A stretch of 60,000 bases of DNA from Owenia fusiformis (GCA_903813345.2 CAIIXF020000010.1:12903181-12963180); one strand, 5' to 3'. Numbered from the stretch's first letter, positions 47,469-60,000 are shown. Numbers and translations are program-made. Notes: generated by a model from the sequence alone, not told the origin.

Positions 47469-49158
47469 ATTGGTACAGCACAAGAACTGACCAATCAGAA
47501 GGCTTCATTTTACAGATCATACGATAATAACTAGTATTGGCACTGAGTCATTGTATGAACAGAAACACCAAAATAGCAAAGTTAATATTCATACCTCCAA
47601 GCAGAAAAGGTATTTCCTGTAAATCCTGCCACCTTTTAATACATCAGAGAAACTTTGATATATTGGCTTGATGTTGTCATAAGTTGTAATTTTTGAAATT
47701 AGCAATGAGTTAATCTTGTTTTTGCACGGTCAGATTTCTTCCTACAACCAATGACATCATCAATTTAGCCAATATATATCATCGTTTTTCGAATATATCA
47801 AAGGGTGGCAGAATTTATTGGAACAATCTATTTTGCATCTTTGTCTGGAATTTCCAATATTTGCATGCTAATGAGTTTGACCTAATTGCAAAGTGGGATT
47901 AACTGGAGTTCATAACAATTTACAATGAAAATAAGTAACTATGTTAATGTGTTATTGTTTCAGTCAAGTAAATGTCAATATAACATTTCACTAGTATTAC
48001 ATCAATGCCATTAAACCCTCTCCAGTATCATAATCACTTGTGTAGAGGGGGTATGGGGTGGTGCAGGGGCATGATTCAAGACTAATTTAAGGAAACAAAT
48101 CACAGTTTAAGGATTGACCTTGTGTAGCATTCAAACATGAAATAAAATTACTGAACTTTTAATAAGAATTGCAAAAAATATTGAGGGAAAACAGCATGAT
48201 GTATATGTCAGCTGATCAGTACATGTTTACCATCAATCTGATAAGATTTGGTTATGTGAAGTTACATGAAAAAGTTCATCCCATTTAATTATTGATGGTG
48301 ACCTGACTGAGCTTCATGAAAGTAATTATGAAACATGTTATGGAACTTAAAGGCCTATCATCTGTTATTCTGATCCTAGGTTACTTCTAAATAATTTGAA
48401 TTCAAAATAATTTGTAACTTGTAACCAATAAAGTTTAATCCAAAAATTATAAAAGCTTTAAGCAAATTGCTTGTGTGGTCAGAAGTGAAATAATTCTTTA
48501 AAACAGAAAAGGAGTAATTAGTAAAATCATTATGAATTGAAAATATTTTTGAATTATTGATGATATTCTTTTTTCAAAATAGTTTTCTGGGTGATTGTAT
48601 CTTTTCATAATCTTTAAAAAAGCTGTCCCGCTTTAACAAGCTGGATTATATTCGCTAGCAAACTGAAAGAGTTGAATAAAACCTTGACAAAAACAAACAA
48701 ATATACATCTTATTAAATGGCAAATTAATACAGGCTAGCCATACCATTCAAAATGCATAACAAAATAACACATAAACTGATCCCTCAGACCATATGCCAC
48801 ACCTCAGACCAGGTTCAGGCAAAACCTATGGTCACATCATTATTTTCTCATTATATAATAACATGCTCTATATAACTACTATGGAAACGATTAGTTTCTC
48901 TTGCGTGCATAGTTTGAATGAACATAAAATGACACGTTATTATGCTTTTCCATGTTTTGATATACACTGCACTTTCTGGAAGGTAAATCCAGCTTTTGCC
49001 ATCATCCTAGCTCATTGAGGTCCACATAGCTCACTGAAAAGGTGAGCTCATTGAGTCAATCCTAAATGTAGCATGCTGTATTGCAAACATCAGCAGGCAA
49101 ATCATCTAAATTAAATCGAACTCTAGAACTTTTCCATGTCCAAGTACTATACGCTTGT
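47469..49158. other. Region downstream of the TNFAIP8-family stop codon
   Basis: Expected to hold the 3' UTR of the minus-strand TNFAIP8-family gene at its right edge. No other gene is visible. An AATAAA on the minus strand lies at about 47815, but nearer signals are not clear. Confidence 0.4.
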
Positions 49159-49724
49159 CTATAACGTGCCGTTATCCATGAGAGTGTGCAAATCATCAAC
49201 CATCAATCCAAGCAGCTTGCGATAATCACTGTCCGATTGGAAAATGGTCTGTAGGAATACAACGTCCGAAAAGAACCCAAAGACCATATCGACGCGGTCC
49301 TTTGATTTATCAGTGAGATGGTTGTCTATGAGACTCTGAAGCATAGCTTGACACTCTTGCAAGTTTTTTGAGAGAAAGAACTGATCAAATGTAAAGTCAA
49401 CCTCATAGAAGCTTATTGCGGTCATCACTGTTGAGCGAAATTTCCGCATGAATTGCTGGGTGATGGCTAGCTCTTGCTTCGTGAACTGATCATTGCGGTA
49501 GAGAATGCCGATTTTTACGACTATTTTTATAATGTTTTTCAGAACTTTCTCTGCAGTTTTCTTATTGCCGGTATATTTTTTAATCAGTTTGAACATGTTA
49601 TCTAGCAGCCGGCCACTCGTGTCATCAATGAAGACTTTGGCCATTTTCTTTGAAGACATCTTGCTGAGAAGTTTCTTTTGAGCACGAAGCCCAATACTCC
49701 TGGAGTCTATCCCCTTGTCTGTCA
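49159..49724 (-). CDS. TNFAIP8/TIPE-family protein, main coding exon
   Basis: TIPE proteins are cytosolic helical-bundle proteins that bind phosphoinositides and affect cell death and immune signalling. This exon starts after acceptor ctatttcag and encodes 187 complete residues and a stop (TAG at 49159-49161). Family motifs in order are RAQKKLLSKMSSKKMAKVFI, DDTSGRLLDNMFKLIKKYTG, KIGILYRNDQF, FRSTVMTAISFYEVDFTFD and HLTDKSKDRVDMVFGFFSD. Length and gapless register fit vertebrate TNFAIP8 and its paralogues (about 184-200 residues), where one exon also carries nearly the whole protein. Two bases at its start (TG) need one base from an upstream exon. Invertebrates usually have a single member, so no vertebrate paralogue name is given. 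Confidence 0.93.
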
Positions 49725-52466
49725 CTGAAATAGAGAGAACAATTGATAATGCAATCGCATGTACATGTATCTGGGATTAAAATTTGATTGTAAATTCATC
49801 TCTGCGTTTTTACTACTACCCTGAGCGCAGAGGATTGTTCTAAAGTAACCTCTCAATGGACAATTTTAGTGGCTCTCCCAAACTGCCGGGGCCATCACCG
49901 CCCCATCATAAATCAATTCAAACCAACCCCATTGACATTTTCTCAACCAATCAGTGAGTAGAAAGAAACATGTCTAAACAATTTTTAATGTTGGTCTGAA
50001 TACTTGGTAAACAATAACTTAAGATGAAAATTGTTCTTTTGGCGATGACATGCTCTGTTTGGCTCAATGACAAAGCTAACTTGTAGGAAGCTTAGTCAAA
50101 TAAATGCAAAGTGTACATACATGTAAGAGTTTCAGAGAGCGAGCATGTTTTCATTCCAGTTTGGACATGCAGAAATAATGAGGTCAGAGGCCTCTACATG
50201 TACATTTCAATCAAATGAATTAAAATGCCAAGTTTTTGAGTATCTTACAGGATACAAGGCCAGAGAAATGGAGTCACAACAAATAAACACACAGAATGTC
50301 TGCTGCTGCATAGTTTTCACGATCAAAACAAACTTATTACCATCCTCCTGTGGTTTTGATTCATCTCCCATGTTTATTATCTTCCCCTTGTAGTTGAATG
50401 TGCTACCAGAGATGAACAGAAAGGATTGTAATGCAATGCATTTAGAAATGACTACCTTGGTACCAAAACAACATATTGCTTTATAAACAGACAGTTAATG
50501 TCCACATAATAGAGTTCAATCCTTGGGTTAATAATTCTGAATTCAGTCATCTTGTCATTTGTACAATAAAGCCTTACTTATAAATAAACGTTAAAAGTCA
50601 TGGGTTGCTGAAAGGTTATTAAGATTTTTTTGATCTTTAAAACTATTCTATTCTGTTTTAGTCATTCTAATAAAATTCTTTATTAATTTAGTTCCTTGAT
50701 TAATTTTCACTTACTATCACGTTTATTCTAGTCTGCTAAGAATGTATTTTAGGAGTTATAAACATTAATATTCAAAAAAGTTATGCTTACTTTTTTTGAG
50801 AATGTCAACTTCCTTCAAGTTACTTTTGTGCGATGTTTCTCAGACCTCTGGTTTCCCCGACCAGGTCCTGTTATTGTACTGTCCCAATAATACACAATAT
50901 TGTGATATGATGTCTCTATTTGGTAGCGTCCCAGGTCAACGACCAATCAACTGTCTCTCCCTATTATTATGTCACTGACTTTGTTTTTGTTTATTTTCTA
51001 ATGTTGTATCTTATAGCTGTGTTTGTACTTTGTTACTGTCTACATCTTAAATCTGGAAGACATAAATGGAACATATTAATTAAGTCTATGTGGCTTCGAC
51101 TGTTGCATGATAATCAAATCATGTGAATTATGATGCTTAATTGTATAACAGTTGGCAATATTTGGCTAGTATTGTCCACAAGAAATCAAATTCATTTCTT
51201 CCTAAAGAAATTATTCTATTCTATGAAGAATACTGGAAGATATCCAAAGTTGGAGGACTCTTCAAGACTTCCAGGCCTGGAAGCAAAGAAAAAGTTTACT
51301 AATTTAGGTCAAGCAGCTCTACAAGTAAAAAAAACAAGCCCAAATGCTTTGCAAATCGAACACCTCTGTGGAATGCAAATCTAAATTATCTAATAGGTCA
51401 AGCTATAAATACTATTATAGGTTAAATAAGTCAACTTCTGAAAATCAAATATATTCATATGTCAAATCTCTCGAAGTAGAATACATGTATCTCCAAATTT
51501 AAAATGTGTCAGCTGAATACTTCCAAGTCCAATTAACATCTCTATAAGTAAAATAACGTCTCTATAAGTAAGATATCACTGATAAGTCAACATCTTTGTA
51601 AATCCGTGTAAATGTTCCATTCATGCCTTGATTCTATAGAGATTCAAAACTCCTCAAGAATATAAAAAACAATGAGACACAGTCTCATGCATTCAAGAAT
51701 ATATACATCTTCTGTTTTATACTCTCACCTGTACACTGAGCTGTCTCTATATGAGTTAAACACCTCTGTAAATCTAACAACTCTGTACACAATGATTTGC
51801 ACCTAGTTTCTGAAAGATTATTCATTCGCGATTCAATAGAGAATAAATATATGCAGTTCATCAAGAACACTCGCAGGAACTTTAATAATCCTAAAACCTC
51901 CGCACAGACACTCTCTCTTTCACCTGTTTACTTCATTGCGTCAATCAACTGATGGTATAATAACATTATGTGCACTAACGAGTGCTCTCTACATCATCAT
52001 CAGGTGCCAATTAAAACAATTAGATAGGTCATAAAGTCAGTATGACACATACAATACATAGCGATGATTTCAACATTTATGAGGTTATTAATGATTTGGC
52101 GCCAGTGTAATGCTTGTTTGGAAATATTTGGTATACAGAGATCAATTAATTTTAGGATGGCATTAAGTTGAAAACAAAATGATACACACAAAAAATTCAA
52201 AACATTTAAATTGAATTTATTGACATGTGCATGTACTTTTAAAAATGAATGGTCAAATATAAAAAATGAAAAATATGTGATGAGAAAATTTGATTTATTG
52301 GAAGACAAAAACTGCAAGAAAATATAAATCGCTAATTTGAAAAATACATCATCACTTTAACTTGATACATGAGTACTGGACATGAACTCATAATGCACAT
52401 ATAATAAAATAGATGACTGTAAAATATACAGGGGCTGACATATCATAACTTGTCTCCAGGACATAC
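49725..52466 (-). other. Intron of the TNFAIP8-family gene (if the proposed first exon is right)
   Basis: No other gene is recognised. Around 51430-51870 short words such as AACACCTCTGTAAATC recur irregularly, like decayed pogo-type MITE interiors. Confidence 0.4.
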
Positions 52467-52485
52467 CTGTGTCATCATTTGTCAT
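52467..52485 (-). CDS. Candidate first coding exon of the TNFAIP8-family gene
   Basis: ATG at 52485 opens MTNDDT and ends with one extra G at a donor (gtatgt). Joining to the main exon gives MTNDDTVTDKGIDSRSIG, in phase, for a 194-residue product. A short N-terminal exon is normal in this family. Other phase-compatible donors exist at about 51725 and 56.8 kb, so this choice is tentative. Confidence 0.35.
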
Positions 52486-53309
52486 GTTAGGTCTCTCATT
52501 AACTGTTATCACGATCAATAAAATATTATTGCAAATTGCATTTTCCTGTTTTATTATATTTTCTACATTTTATTGACATTGTTATATTTGCTCTTTGTTG
52601 CTACTGATTATTTGATGTTCCAAATAAAAAGATGCCATAAAATGCCTATTGTGATGTTTACCTTATAGCCTTTGATTTAATTGTTATACAATGTAATCAT
52701 TCTTTCAAGAAAATAGAAGAGTAACCTTACGATTAAATGCATGATTGTATCGAAGTGTGTATAGACTTTATTAATATATTATTGGCAGGGATCAAATATT
52801 CAATCGATCAAAGCAGAAAATAAGCTATTTATCCCAAGATATTAATTAATGTCTTCATGACGTACTGGTCAAATAATTTTGCATTCTTCAAAAAACTTCA
52901 GTAGTATTCCCTCTTGTAGGCTATAGCAATTAAAGTGCCCTAAAGTCTAAGAGAACTTATGAGCTGATTATGAAATCTACAAACCTTGGATGATAAGTGA
53001 ATTTTAATTAGACCTTGAATGATGGTAAGTGAATTTTGTTTTTAATTAGAGGCTATGGCAAGTAAAATGAGTTAGCATCAATTAATTAAGAGTCTGGTTT
53101 GGCGATCAGCCGATCTCCCAGTCTAATTGTATTACACTGGAGGCCCTTGGACATTTCATGAACATGTCAACACACGTCATCACAAATCACACAGGCAGGT
53201 GATTAGATGTCACATCAGCAATACAATCATAACATATTATGCTGTGGTGATTTTTGATAGAACTCACATCGAGCTAGGTCCTCATCTAGTTCACTGTAGA
53301 GTCGGGGGT

Positions 53310-54269
53310 GGGTTTGTGTAAAAAACCGGGTGACCGGGTAACCAGGTACCCGGTCGACCGGGTACCTAACGTTCCTAGCAGGGTTACCAACTTTCAAAGT
53401 TCCACATTTCCCCCGATATATAGTAGCGAATTGACTTGACAGACTTAGCCTACCGAGTGCACTGCTGTTCGATATTTTTACCCTACACGAGACAGAGCAC
53501 TTTTTAAAATAATCGATCCAGCAAACAGTGACATACATGTCACGTTGATCATAAGTAGGATATAAGTTCCTAGAAGACGTTGCACATTTTCGTTCTTTAC
53601 ACATCGAGGCAACGTAAACATGAGACATCTATTGATGGTATAAAAAGAACGTTGTTATAACGTGTCCGTAAAGTTCATTAGTGTGGAAAACATAACAAAC
53701 AGGAACGTTTGATTTTTTACTACATTGGTCCATGTGACGTAACTCAAACGTTAAAATTCAACGTTGTCAAAACAGGCTTTTAATATCAAAATATTTGTTG
53801 GTGGAAAAAAACATGACAAAACCTTTGTGTTCTCACTAAGTCGGTTCATTTCCGACGTAATGTTAATGTTAAAATTTAACGTTGTCGAAACGTTTTTTCG
53901 ATTTGAAATAACCTTCAAAACGTGACGTCAATAATGATGTTCATGGACTGTATTGATCTGACGTTATTTAAATATTCAGCAATACGTCGATGGATGGTTG
54001 AATTTCAACATTATGGAAATGGCTTCAAAATATTTGTGAGTTAAGGAAACGTTACAAAGACGTCAATATGTTCTCACTAAATCGGTTCATTACTGACGTT
54101 AAAGTTAAAATTTAACGTTGTCAAAACGTTCTTACGATGTGAAATAACCTCAAAACGTGACGTCGAAAATAACGTACATGTATCGTCTAGATCCAACGCT
54201 ATAAATAAAAAAATCCTAACCCTGCTTGGAACGTTAAGTACCCGGTCACCCGGTTTTTTACACAAACCC
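53310..54269. mobile_element. MULE-like (Mutator-type) non-autonomous element, 960 bp, with 9-bp target duplication
   Basis: Ends are GGGTTTGTGTAAAAAACCGG and its exact reverse complement; the terminal arms continue through repeated CCGGGT/ACCCGG words to AACGTTCC / GGAACGTT. GTCGGGGGT lies directly outside both ends (53301-53309 and 54270-54278), a perfect 9-bp duplication. Long terminal repeats starting with G plus a 9-bp duplication are the hallmark of Mutator-like elements. The interior holds about three diverged subrepeats containing TTCTCACTAA-TCGGTTCATT and AATTTAACGTTGTC, and no transposase frame. Confidence 0.85.
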
Positions 54270-54821
54270 GTCGGGGGTAGACAGGGAAAGGATCTTAAGG
54301 GAAGACTATTTTTGATATTACTGAATGCTGTTTCGTGTAAATGTGGCAATTTCTGAAATGTTAACTGTTTCTTGTTTTAGTAACAATATAGCCGACAGTA
54401 GAATCTCGGGAATCATGGTTCCTTTTATTTTTGATGAACATGAAGCAATTTAGCTTCATTTTCTAAAATATTTTTAACTAAAACTAGGTCTAGATTTGCC
54501 TTTAAGATCTTTTTTTCTATTTTTCTAGGATTTTATAACCTTGGTAAAATAAACAAAAGTGAAGTATTGTTGTTATAGCCAAGGTCAGACTGTACCTTGA
54601 TAAACACTTGAATGAAATCTTATAGTCTCATTGGAAAAACATTTATGTTGTATTAGAATATTATTTTTATCACCATTCCAACTGAATTCATATCAATAAA
54701 TGTAATGCTGACTAATTGCATTAATTGGAAAACAACATCATCTGTTCCATCACTCAATCCCGACATTCTATCAGAGGACAGGTCGGAAGCTTGATGAAGC
54801 AAGATGGGAAAGCAATGGATA

Positions 54822-54995
54822 TACAGTAAAACCTGTGTATAATGAACATTTTTGCCAAGAAAAAATGTTCAGTGTTGATAGGTGTTCACTTGACAAAGGG
54901 TAATTTATACACAAGTTAATAGAGTATGTGCTGAGAAGGGTGTTCATTTGGGTGTTCATAAGAGAGAGGTGTTCACTTAGAAAGGTTTTACTATA
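54822..54995. mobile_element. Pogo/Tigger-like MITE (copy 3)
   Basis: Begins TACAGTAAAACCTGTG and ends AAAGGTTTTACTATA. The interior has inverted AAAAATGTTCA-type and GTGTTCACTTG motifs. Confidence 0.75.
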
Positions 54996-56770
54996 TTCAT
55001 ATTTACATAATTAAACTTTTCATGCATGATTTATTTATAGCTCATTCTTAGATAATAATTTTGATTATATATTCATGAAACATGGCACTCCAGCTATAAA
55101 TACTTAAATCAATGCATAAGAATGTTGCAGAACAAGATATACTTGATTATTTAAGTTGTTATGATGCTCTTGATTTCTAAACTACGTTCTACAGTTAATT
55201 CTGAATAATTCTAAACACCGTTCTCATCTAAACACCTCCTAATTTTTTGGTCCCATTATTATTCTGCCATTGACTACCTCCCATATTAAATACCTTAAAA
55301 TGTGAACACCTGCCAATTCTAACACTTTGATCAGTAACAAGTCCCAGTGCCATTTGGATTAGACAGGTTTTGCTGACCCATAAATATTTCTGATTCTTGA
55401 TATTAGTTTAAAGATATCTCCAGTGAACTGGAAAACTCCCTATTAAATCTGAAGTTTTTATTCTAATTATTAATTTGGCTTTATATGATGAGAATTGATG
55501 AGTTTCATAACAACAATTATGAATAATTAATGAAAGACATAATATTTTTCAAATGTTGATATGGATGTTTACCCCCTAGCTACGATAGCATGCATTGATC
55601 ACAATAAATACATTTTGTTGAAGCGATGGTGAAATGTCATTTCCAACTACCTTTATACAACTATCTTAAATTGGTACATTTCAGCAGTGAAAGGAACTTA
55701 AAATATAAAAAATTATTTGTACATGTACATACAGGTACACAGTCCTGAATGGACTGAAGCATTTTAACTCTAATACTGGTTAAAATCAAACTGTTCGAAT
55801 CCAGATATAACTTCTCCCTGCTCCCCATTACGCAATCAGCAATTCTGCAGGTGATGATTTGGAATAACAAATCTCCAGAAAAGTTCCTCCTGGTAAGCTA
55901 TAAAGTGCATGCCTGACACATGTACAGTACCACATGGTGCAGCACTTATCTAAATTGCCATACTCTATCACTTATATAGTGATAACATTCAGCATTTCAA
56001 GATGAGATCATAAATCATCCTTCAAAATAAACTAGTCATCTACCAAAGATCTGTTTTACGGGGATTATCTAACTCCGGTAGTCTTTAAGATTGAAGGATC
56101 GATAATTAACTTACCAGGATTAAATTAAATCGCAGCATTCAAATATGGAGCTGACGTAAGAGTAAATAAAGGGTCAACCATGAGGCCTGACCCTATCTAA
56201 GAAAAAATCATAGGCCTGAATACTGAATACAACTTTTGGTTGTGGCCCATTTTTGTATACTGAAAAAGTTGTTAAAAAGAAAAAATATTTTGTGCTCTTG
56301 AAAGGAGAGATAATATCTGTTGCAGATGGATATTCATTCTGATAGACCATGATCCTGTTTGAAAGAATCTACTGACATCTGGTTGCTAAATGATAGAACA
56401 AAACTTTATTTGTTTGATTGTGGATTCTATGTTTTCTCTAAATATAGCTAAATTTTGACTCAAAAATGTTCCCAGCCTTAAAGCTCTTTCCAGGCTTTAA
56501 ATGCTAACAAATAGCATAAGGGTTTATGAGGCCAATATGTTTATTTTTCATAAACCTTTCAAACACTTCAACTTTTCCTCAAGCCAAGTAGTTGAACTTC
56601 ACTTTAAAAGTAATACAAATATTTAACTGGTTACCTTTCTTGACATAAATATAAATGGCATAATTCTGGGTACCTATATAAAATTCTGGTTTTAACTTCA
56701 GAACATTTCTCGATATATATTGACACAAGGATCATACTTGAACCGTGTTCAGTGATTCATTACCTCTTAA
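54996..56770. other. No gene recognised
   Basis: AT-rich sequence, possibly further intron or upstream DNA of the TNFAIP8-family gene. A decayed pogo-like piece may end at about 55375 (ACAGGTTTTGCTGA). Confidence 0.4.
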
Positions 56771-56896
56771 GTCCCATTTACCTATAGTTTGATTAACACT
56801 GCCCAGGCCCAAGTCCCACTTACCTATAGTTTGATTAACACAGCCCAGGCCCAAGTCCCACTTACCTGTAGTTTGATTAACACAGCCCAGGCCTAT
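56769..56896 (-). repeat. 42-bp tandem repeat, 3 copies, each with a splice-donor-like site
   Basis: Units are offset by exactly 42 bp (56781, 56823, 56865). On the minus strand each contains AATCAAACTA-AG followed by GTAAGTGGG (GTAAATGGG in the last). The 14-codon repeat peptide is GKWDLGLGCVNQTI. No ATG opens this frame upstream, so coding use is doubtful. Confidence 0.85.
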
Positions 56897-57479
56897 ATAT
56901 TTGTATATGTACAAGTGAAACAGTTTTCCCTTGTTGTAATTTAGGACAGAATTACTATCACAAGATTGATCAAAAATGACTACCTGGTTTACCAGTCAAA
57001 ACATCACTTATACCTTTTTATGTGTGTTCAATTGTGGTCATACTAACTTATCTGAATGACTTACCTCACAATGAACACATATTATGATAGACTTAAAATC
57101 AGCAATATTACTCTTTTTTACTTATTACAAGCTTAATCCAAAGAAGATACATTTTCATTCAGATGAGAATGAAAGAGAAATGAGAATGTGGCAATGAAAA
57201 ATACTTCCATTTGATATTCTAGCTTGCTAAGTAAACTTCCAAAATAAATATTCTTGTAAAATAAATATTTATTATTAGGGATGTTAAAGGTAAAGAAATA
57301 TGAGACTAACATTTTGACTAAAAATCCAACACTATTAAAAAATAAATTAGATCCAATTAAAGTTAGAATGAACAAACACCAATTTTTAGCATAGATATTT
57401 ATCTGAAAAAGTTTCACACATTATACATTTATCATTACCACTAGATAATATTCTAAAGCCATTTGAATATAGCCTTGTT

Positions 57480-57657
57480 TACAGTAAAACCTGTCTTAGT
57501 GAACACCCCTCTCTGGTGAACACCTGTCTCTAGTAGACACCATTCCTCCACACATACTCTACTGACTTCTGCATAAATTACCCTCTCTGTAGTGATCACT
57601 TACTAACACTGAATGTTTTTTTGTTGAAAAAATGTTCAATATACATGTTTTACTGTA
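57480..57657. mobile_element. Pogo/Tigger-like MITE (copy 4)
   Basis: Begins TACAGTAAAACCTGTCTTAG and ends ACATGTTTTACTGTA; interior has GTGAACACC and AAAAAATGTTCA motifs like copy 3. Confidence 0.78.
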
Positions 57658-58089
57658 CTGTACTTACATTATAAAACAAATCAAAACAAATCTTACCTGT
57701 TCTGTTTTTAATGTGTTGAATCCAAAGACAGAACAATGACAATCTTATCCTATTGATCCTATATCTTGGTAATTAGCTAGGAGTTGAAGTTGAAGTTTGA
57801 AACAATATTTAAATCCATCACTTAAACTCAACTGGTCACCATGGAAAGCAGATGTTTATATATTATATCAGATAAAAGTTGAAATTTTTAATTGTTTTTG
57901 AGCTTAACTGGTTGTAAATTTTAAAAACTTGTCTAATCTTTATTTCACCTGCTACCTAATTGGTATCAAAATATATAGTATATACCTAATCCTACACCCA
58001 CTGATTTATTACTTAACCATAAATAGATGTTGATTGGCAATGTAATTTATACATGAACTACCAATGATAAACATTACTTGTATGTGTAA

Positions 58090-58500
58090 TACTATTTATA
58101 AATGTACAATACTTCTCATGTATGTACAATACTACTTAAGTTTATACAATACTTCTCATGTATATACAATACTACTTAAGTATGTACAATACTTCTCATG
58201 TATTATGTACAATACTACTTTAGTATGTATAATACTTCTCATGGGTGTACAATACTACTCAAGTATGTACAATACTTCTCATGTATTATGTACAATACTA
58301 CTTAAGTATGTACAATACTTCTCATGTACGTATAATATTACTTAAGTATGAATCATACTTCTCATGTACGTACAATACTACTTAGGTATGAATCATACTT
58401 CTCATGTACGCACAGTACTACTTAAGTATGTACAATACTTCTCATGTACGTACAATACAACTTAAGTATGTATCATACTTCTCATGTACGTACAATACTA
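58090..58500. repeat. 40-bp tandem array of paired 20-bp subunits
   Basis: TACAATACTTCTCATGTA alternates with TACAATACTACTTAAGTA for about ten periods. Open frames over it are repetitive by-products. Confidence 0.92.
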
Positions 58501-58589
58501 CCAATGCCTGCACCACCCTACCAATGCAATGCAGGCATGTAATCTTCCAATATATCATCTTAAACACCATAGTTTGTAATACACATATC

Positions 58590-58855
58590 TACCATGCATC
58601 ATACTACCTTATGTACCATATTGCTGAAATACCATACTACCATGTACCATATGAACCTATTAATACTACAATGCACCATACTACCATGCATCATGTACTA
58701 TACCTCCATTCATCATACTACAAATGTATTATACCACCATACTACCATGCACCATACTACCATATACTATACTACCATGCACCATACTACCATGCACCAT
58801 ACTACCATGTACTATACTACCATGCACCATACTACCATGTTCTATCCTACCAACA
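58590..58855. repeat. 15-bp tandem array, partly degenerate
   Basis: ATACTACCATGCACC recurs about 10 times, clean at 58735-58845 and decayed to the left. The period is a multiple of 3, so frames rich in His, Thr, Tyr and Met stay open. Confidence 0.88.
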
Positions 58856-60000
58856 TTTGAAAAAAGACCACCTTTATCTATATTATAAGCTCAGGCTGTA
58901 AGTTTATACATTTGTTAATTGATCTATGGGCAAATATTGTTGACATCTCCCATCCAAATATCAGCAACTCTTACGAGCCAAACAAAAATAATTCCCATCA
59001 ATATAGCAGATTTTGTTGCACCATGAACATTAAATTTGGTAATTATACCAAAACGGTACCTCTGTAATTTGGCAATAACATACATGTATCTGCAAATTAT
59101 CTTTGGATATATACAAACTACTAAATTATCTACATATTATTTATCCTCACATCAGGAGTTAAGACTCTGTACATGTTCTCCCCCATGGGCTTGTTTTATG
59201 AACCTATTACATGGTTTATGCTATAAATATAATGACAGAAAGTGTATTTCCATGTTTATGGCAACTGAATTATTTATTGGTAAGTCATAATCTGGGCTGC
59301 ATGACAGAGCACAGGTATAAGTTGACAATTAGTTTAACATCTGTGCCTCAAGGTGAACCTTTATTTAGATAATGCTCATCTTCTATGACTATTTGCAAAT
59401 TGGAGTTGATTCTCATCCGCAAATGTTTATTTTGAAAGAGATGTTTTTTTAAACATTTCAGATAAAAATGTTATGGACCAAATAATATAGGCAACTGTAT
59501 TTTTAAACCATGATATTTCTTATTCATATACCCCTCATCCTCCGAACACAGGGCCTCCGGAACTCTTACCTCCTTCTTCCATTTTTGAAGAGGAGAGGAA
59601 TGTTAGTCTGGAGCCCTGCAGTCGGAGGATGATATCCCTAAGCCCTACCAAATCCTTTATCACTGTACAGTAAGAAAAGCCTGTCCAATTATAAAACTTC
59701 TGGGATTAAAAGTGTTTGAAATAGTTAGTTTACCATTTGAGTGAATGGGATTGAAAAAATCGGAGAGAAACTTACAAGGTTTCAGTCACTCTACATTCTG
59801 TAATATTAGTAGTCGAACGTGAGAGTTTGAACAAAAGAAGCGTTTAATATGCAAGTTTGACTGTACAAAAACAGGATCCTGATTGCAACAGTGCATCATA
59901 AAAATAGAACCATTTTAATCAAGTAATGAATTAAATTACAAAATGTAGCTGATTTATCTCACATAACGTTTCTTGTTATTCAAATAATCTGAGGCAATGA
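58856..60000. other. Right end of window, no gene seen
   Basis: Only the hairpin at 59535-59632 was found. A donor-like site lies on the minus strand at about 59787. Confidence 0.4.
59535..59632. repeat. Inverted-repeat element, about 98 bp
   Basis: TCATCCTCCGA on the left pairs with TCGGAGGATGA on the right; inner blocks GGGCCTCC and GGAGCCC pair imperfectly. Confidence 0.7.

Noticed and set aside
53227-53628. 133-codon minus-strand frame
   Set aside because: It crosses the left terminal repeat of the MULE-like element and its flank, so it is not one coding unit.
56732-56914. 60-codon minus-strand repeat protein
   Set aside because: It opens only at a TTG codon, with a stop and no ATG upstream, and consists of the 42-bp repeat.
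58064-58901. Long plus-strand frames rich in Tyr, His and Thr
   Set aside because: They arise from the 40-bp and 15-bp tandem arrays and are open in several frames.
1-60000. tRNA, rRNA or snRNA genes
   Set aside because: No cloverleaf with conserved box A/B words or other known RNA core was recognised by eye. A tRNAscan or Infernal run would be needed to exclude them.

Overview
The window is animal nuclear DNA from an invertebrate, probably a lophotrochozoan such as a mollusc or a similar marine animal. The evidence is the AT-rich composition, GT-AG introns of hundreds to thousands of bases, four recognisable metazoan genes, and many small inverted-repeat transposons and minisatellites. Species cannot be fixed from sequence alone. 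Almost all coding sequence is in short exons, so long open frames are mostly misleading; the genes were assembled by matching splice sites, reading phase and protein family.

Layout. (1) 1-19,864, minus strand: 5' part of a STARD5-like START-domain lipid-transfer gene that runs off the left edge. It has two alternative, equal-sized copies of exon 2, and its introns are full of repeats. (2) 19,865-20,116: a compact bidirectional promoter. (3) 20,117-26,399, plus strand: HAX1, seven coding exons, with a one-base break in exon 6. (4) 27,373-34,919, minus strand: an SLC43-family transporter, eight coding exons, tail-to-tail with HAX1. Just upstream of its last exon lies an 86-bp x 20 tandem array. 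Every unit is a copy of that exon's splice acceptor and first codons, with its own branch-point-like motif, pyrimidine tract, AG and stop codon. (5) 35-48 kb: gene-poor DNA with a 0.86-kb fold-back element, two small exons of a possible unknown plus-strand gene at 38.0-38.6 kb, several inverted-repeat transposons, a GT-rich degenerate array and a LINE fragment. (6) 49,159-52,485, minus strand: a TNFAIP8/TIPE-family gene whose main coding exon is certain and whose first exon is a proposal. Its possible upstream region (52.5-60 kb) holds a MULE-like element with a perfect 9-bp target duplication, two pogo-like MITEs and low-complexity arrays.

The most unusual features are the array of duplicated terminal-exon acceptors in the SLC43 gene and the mutually exclusive exon pair in the STARD5-like gene. 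Both are readable from the sequence and both predict protein isoforms that RNA data can test. The mobile-element content is also informative: a recurring group with CAGGCC-type ends and 5-6 bp target duplications, four pogo-like TIR elements, a perfect 200-bp palindrome, and one minisatellite that may have grown from a transposon end.
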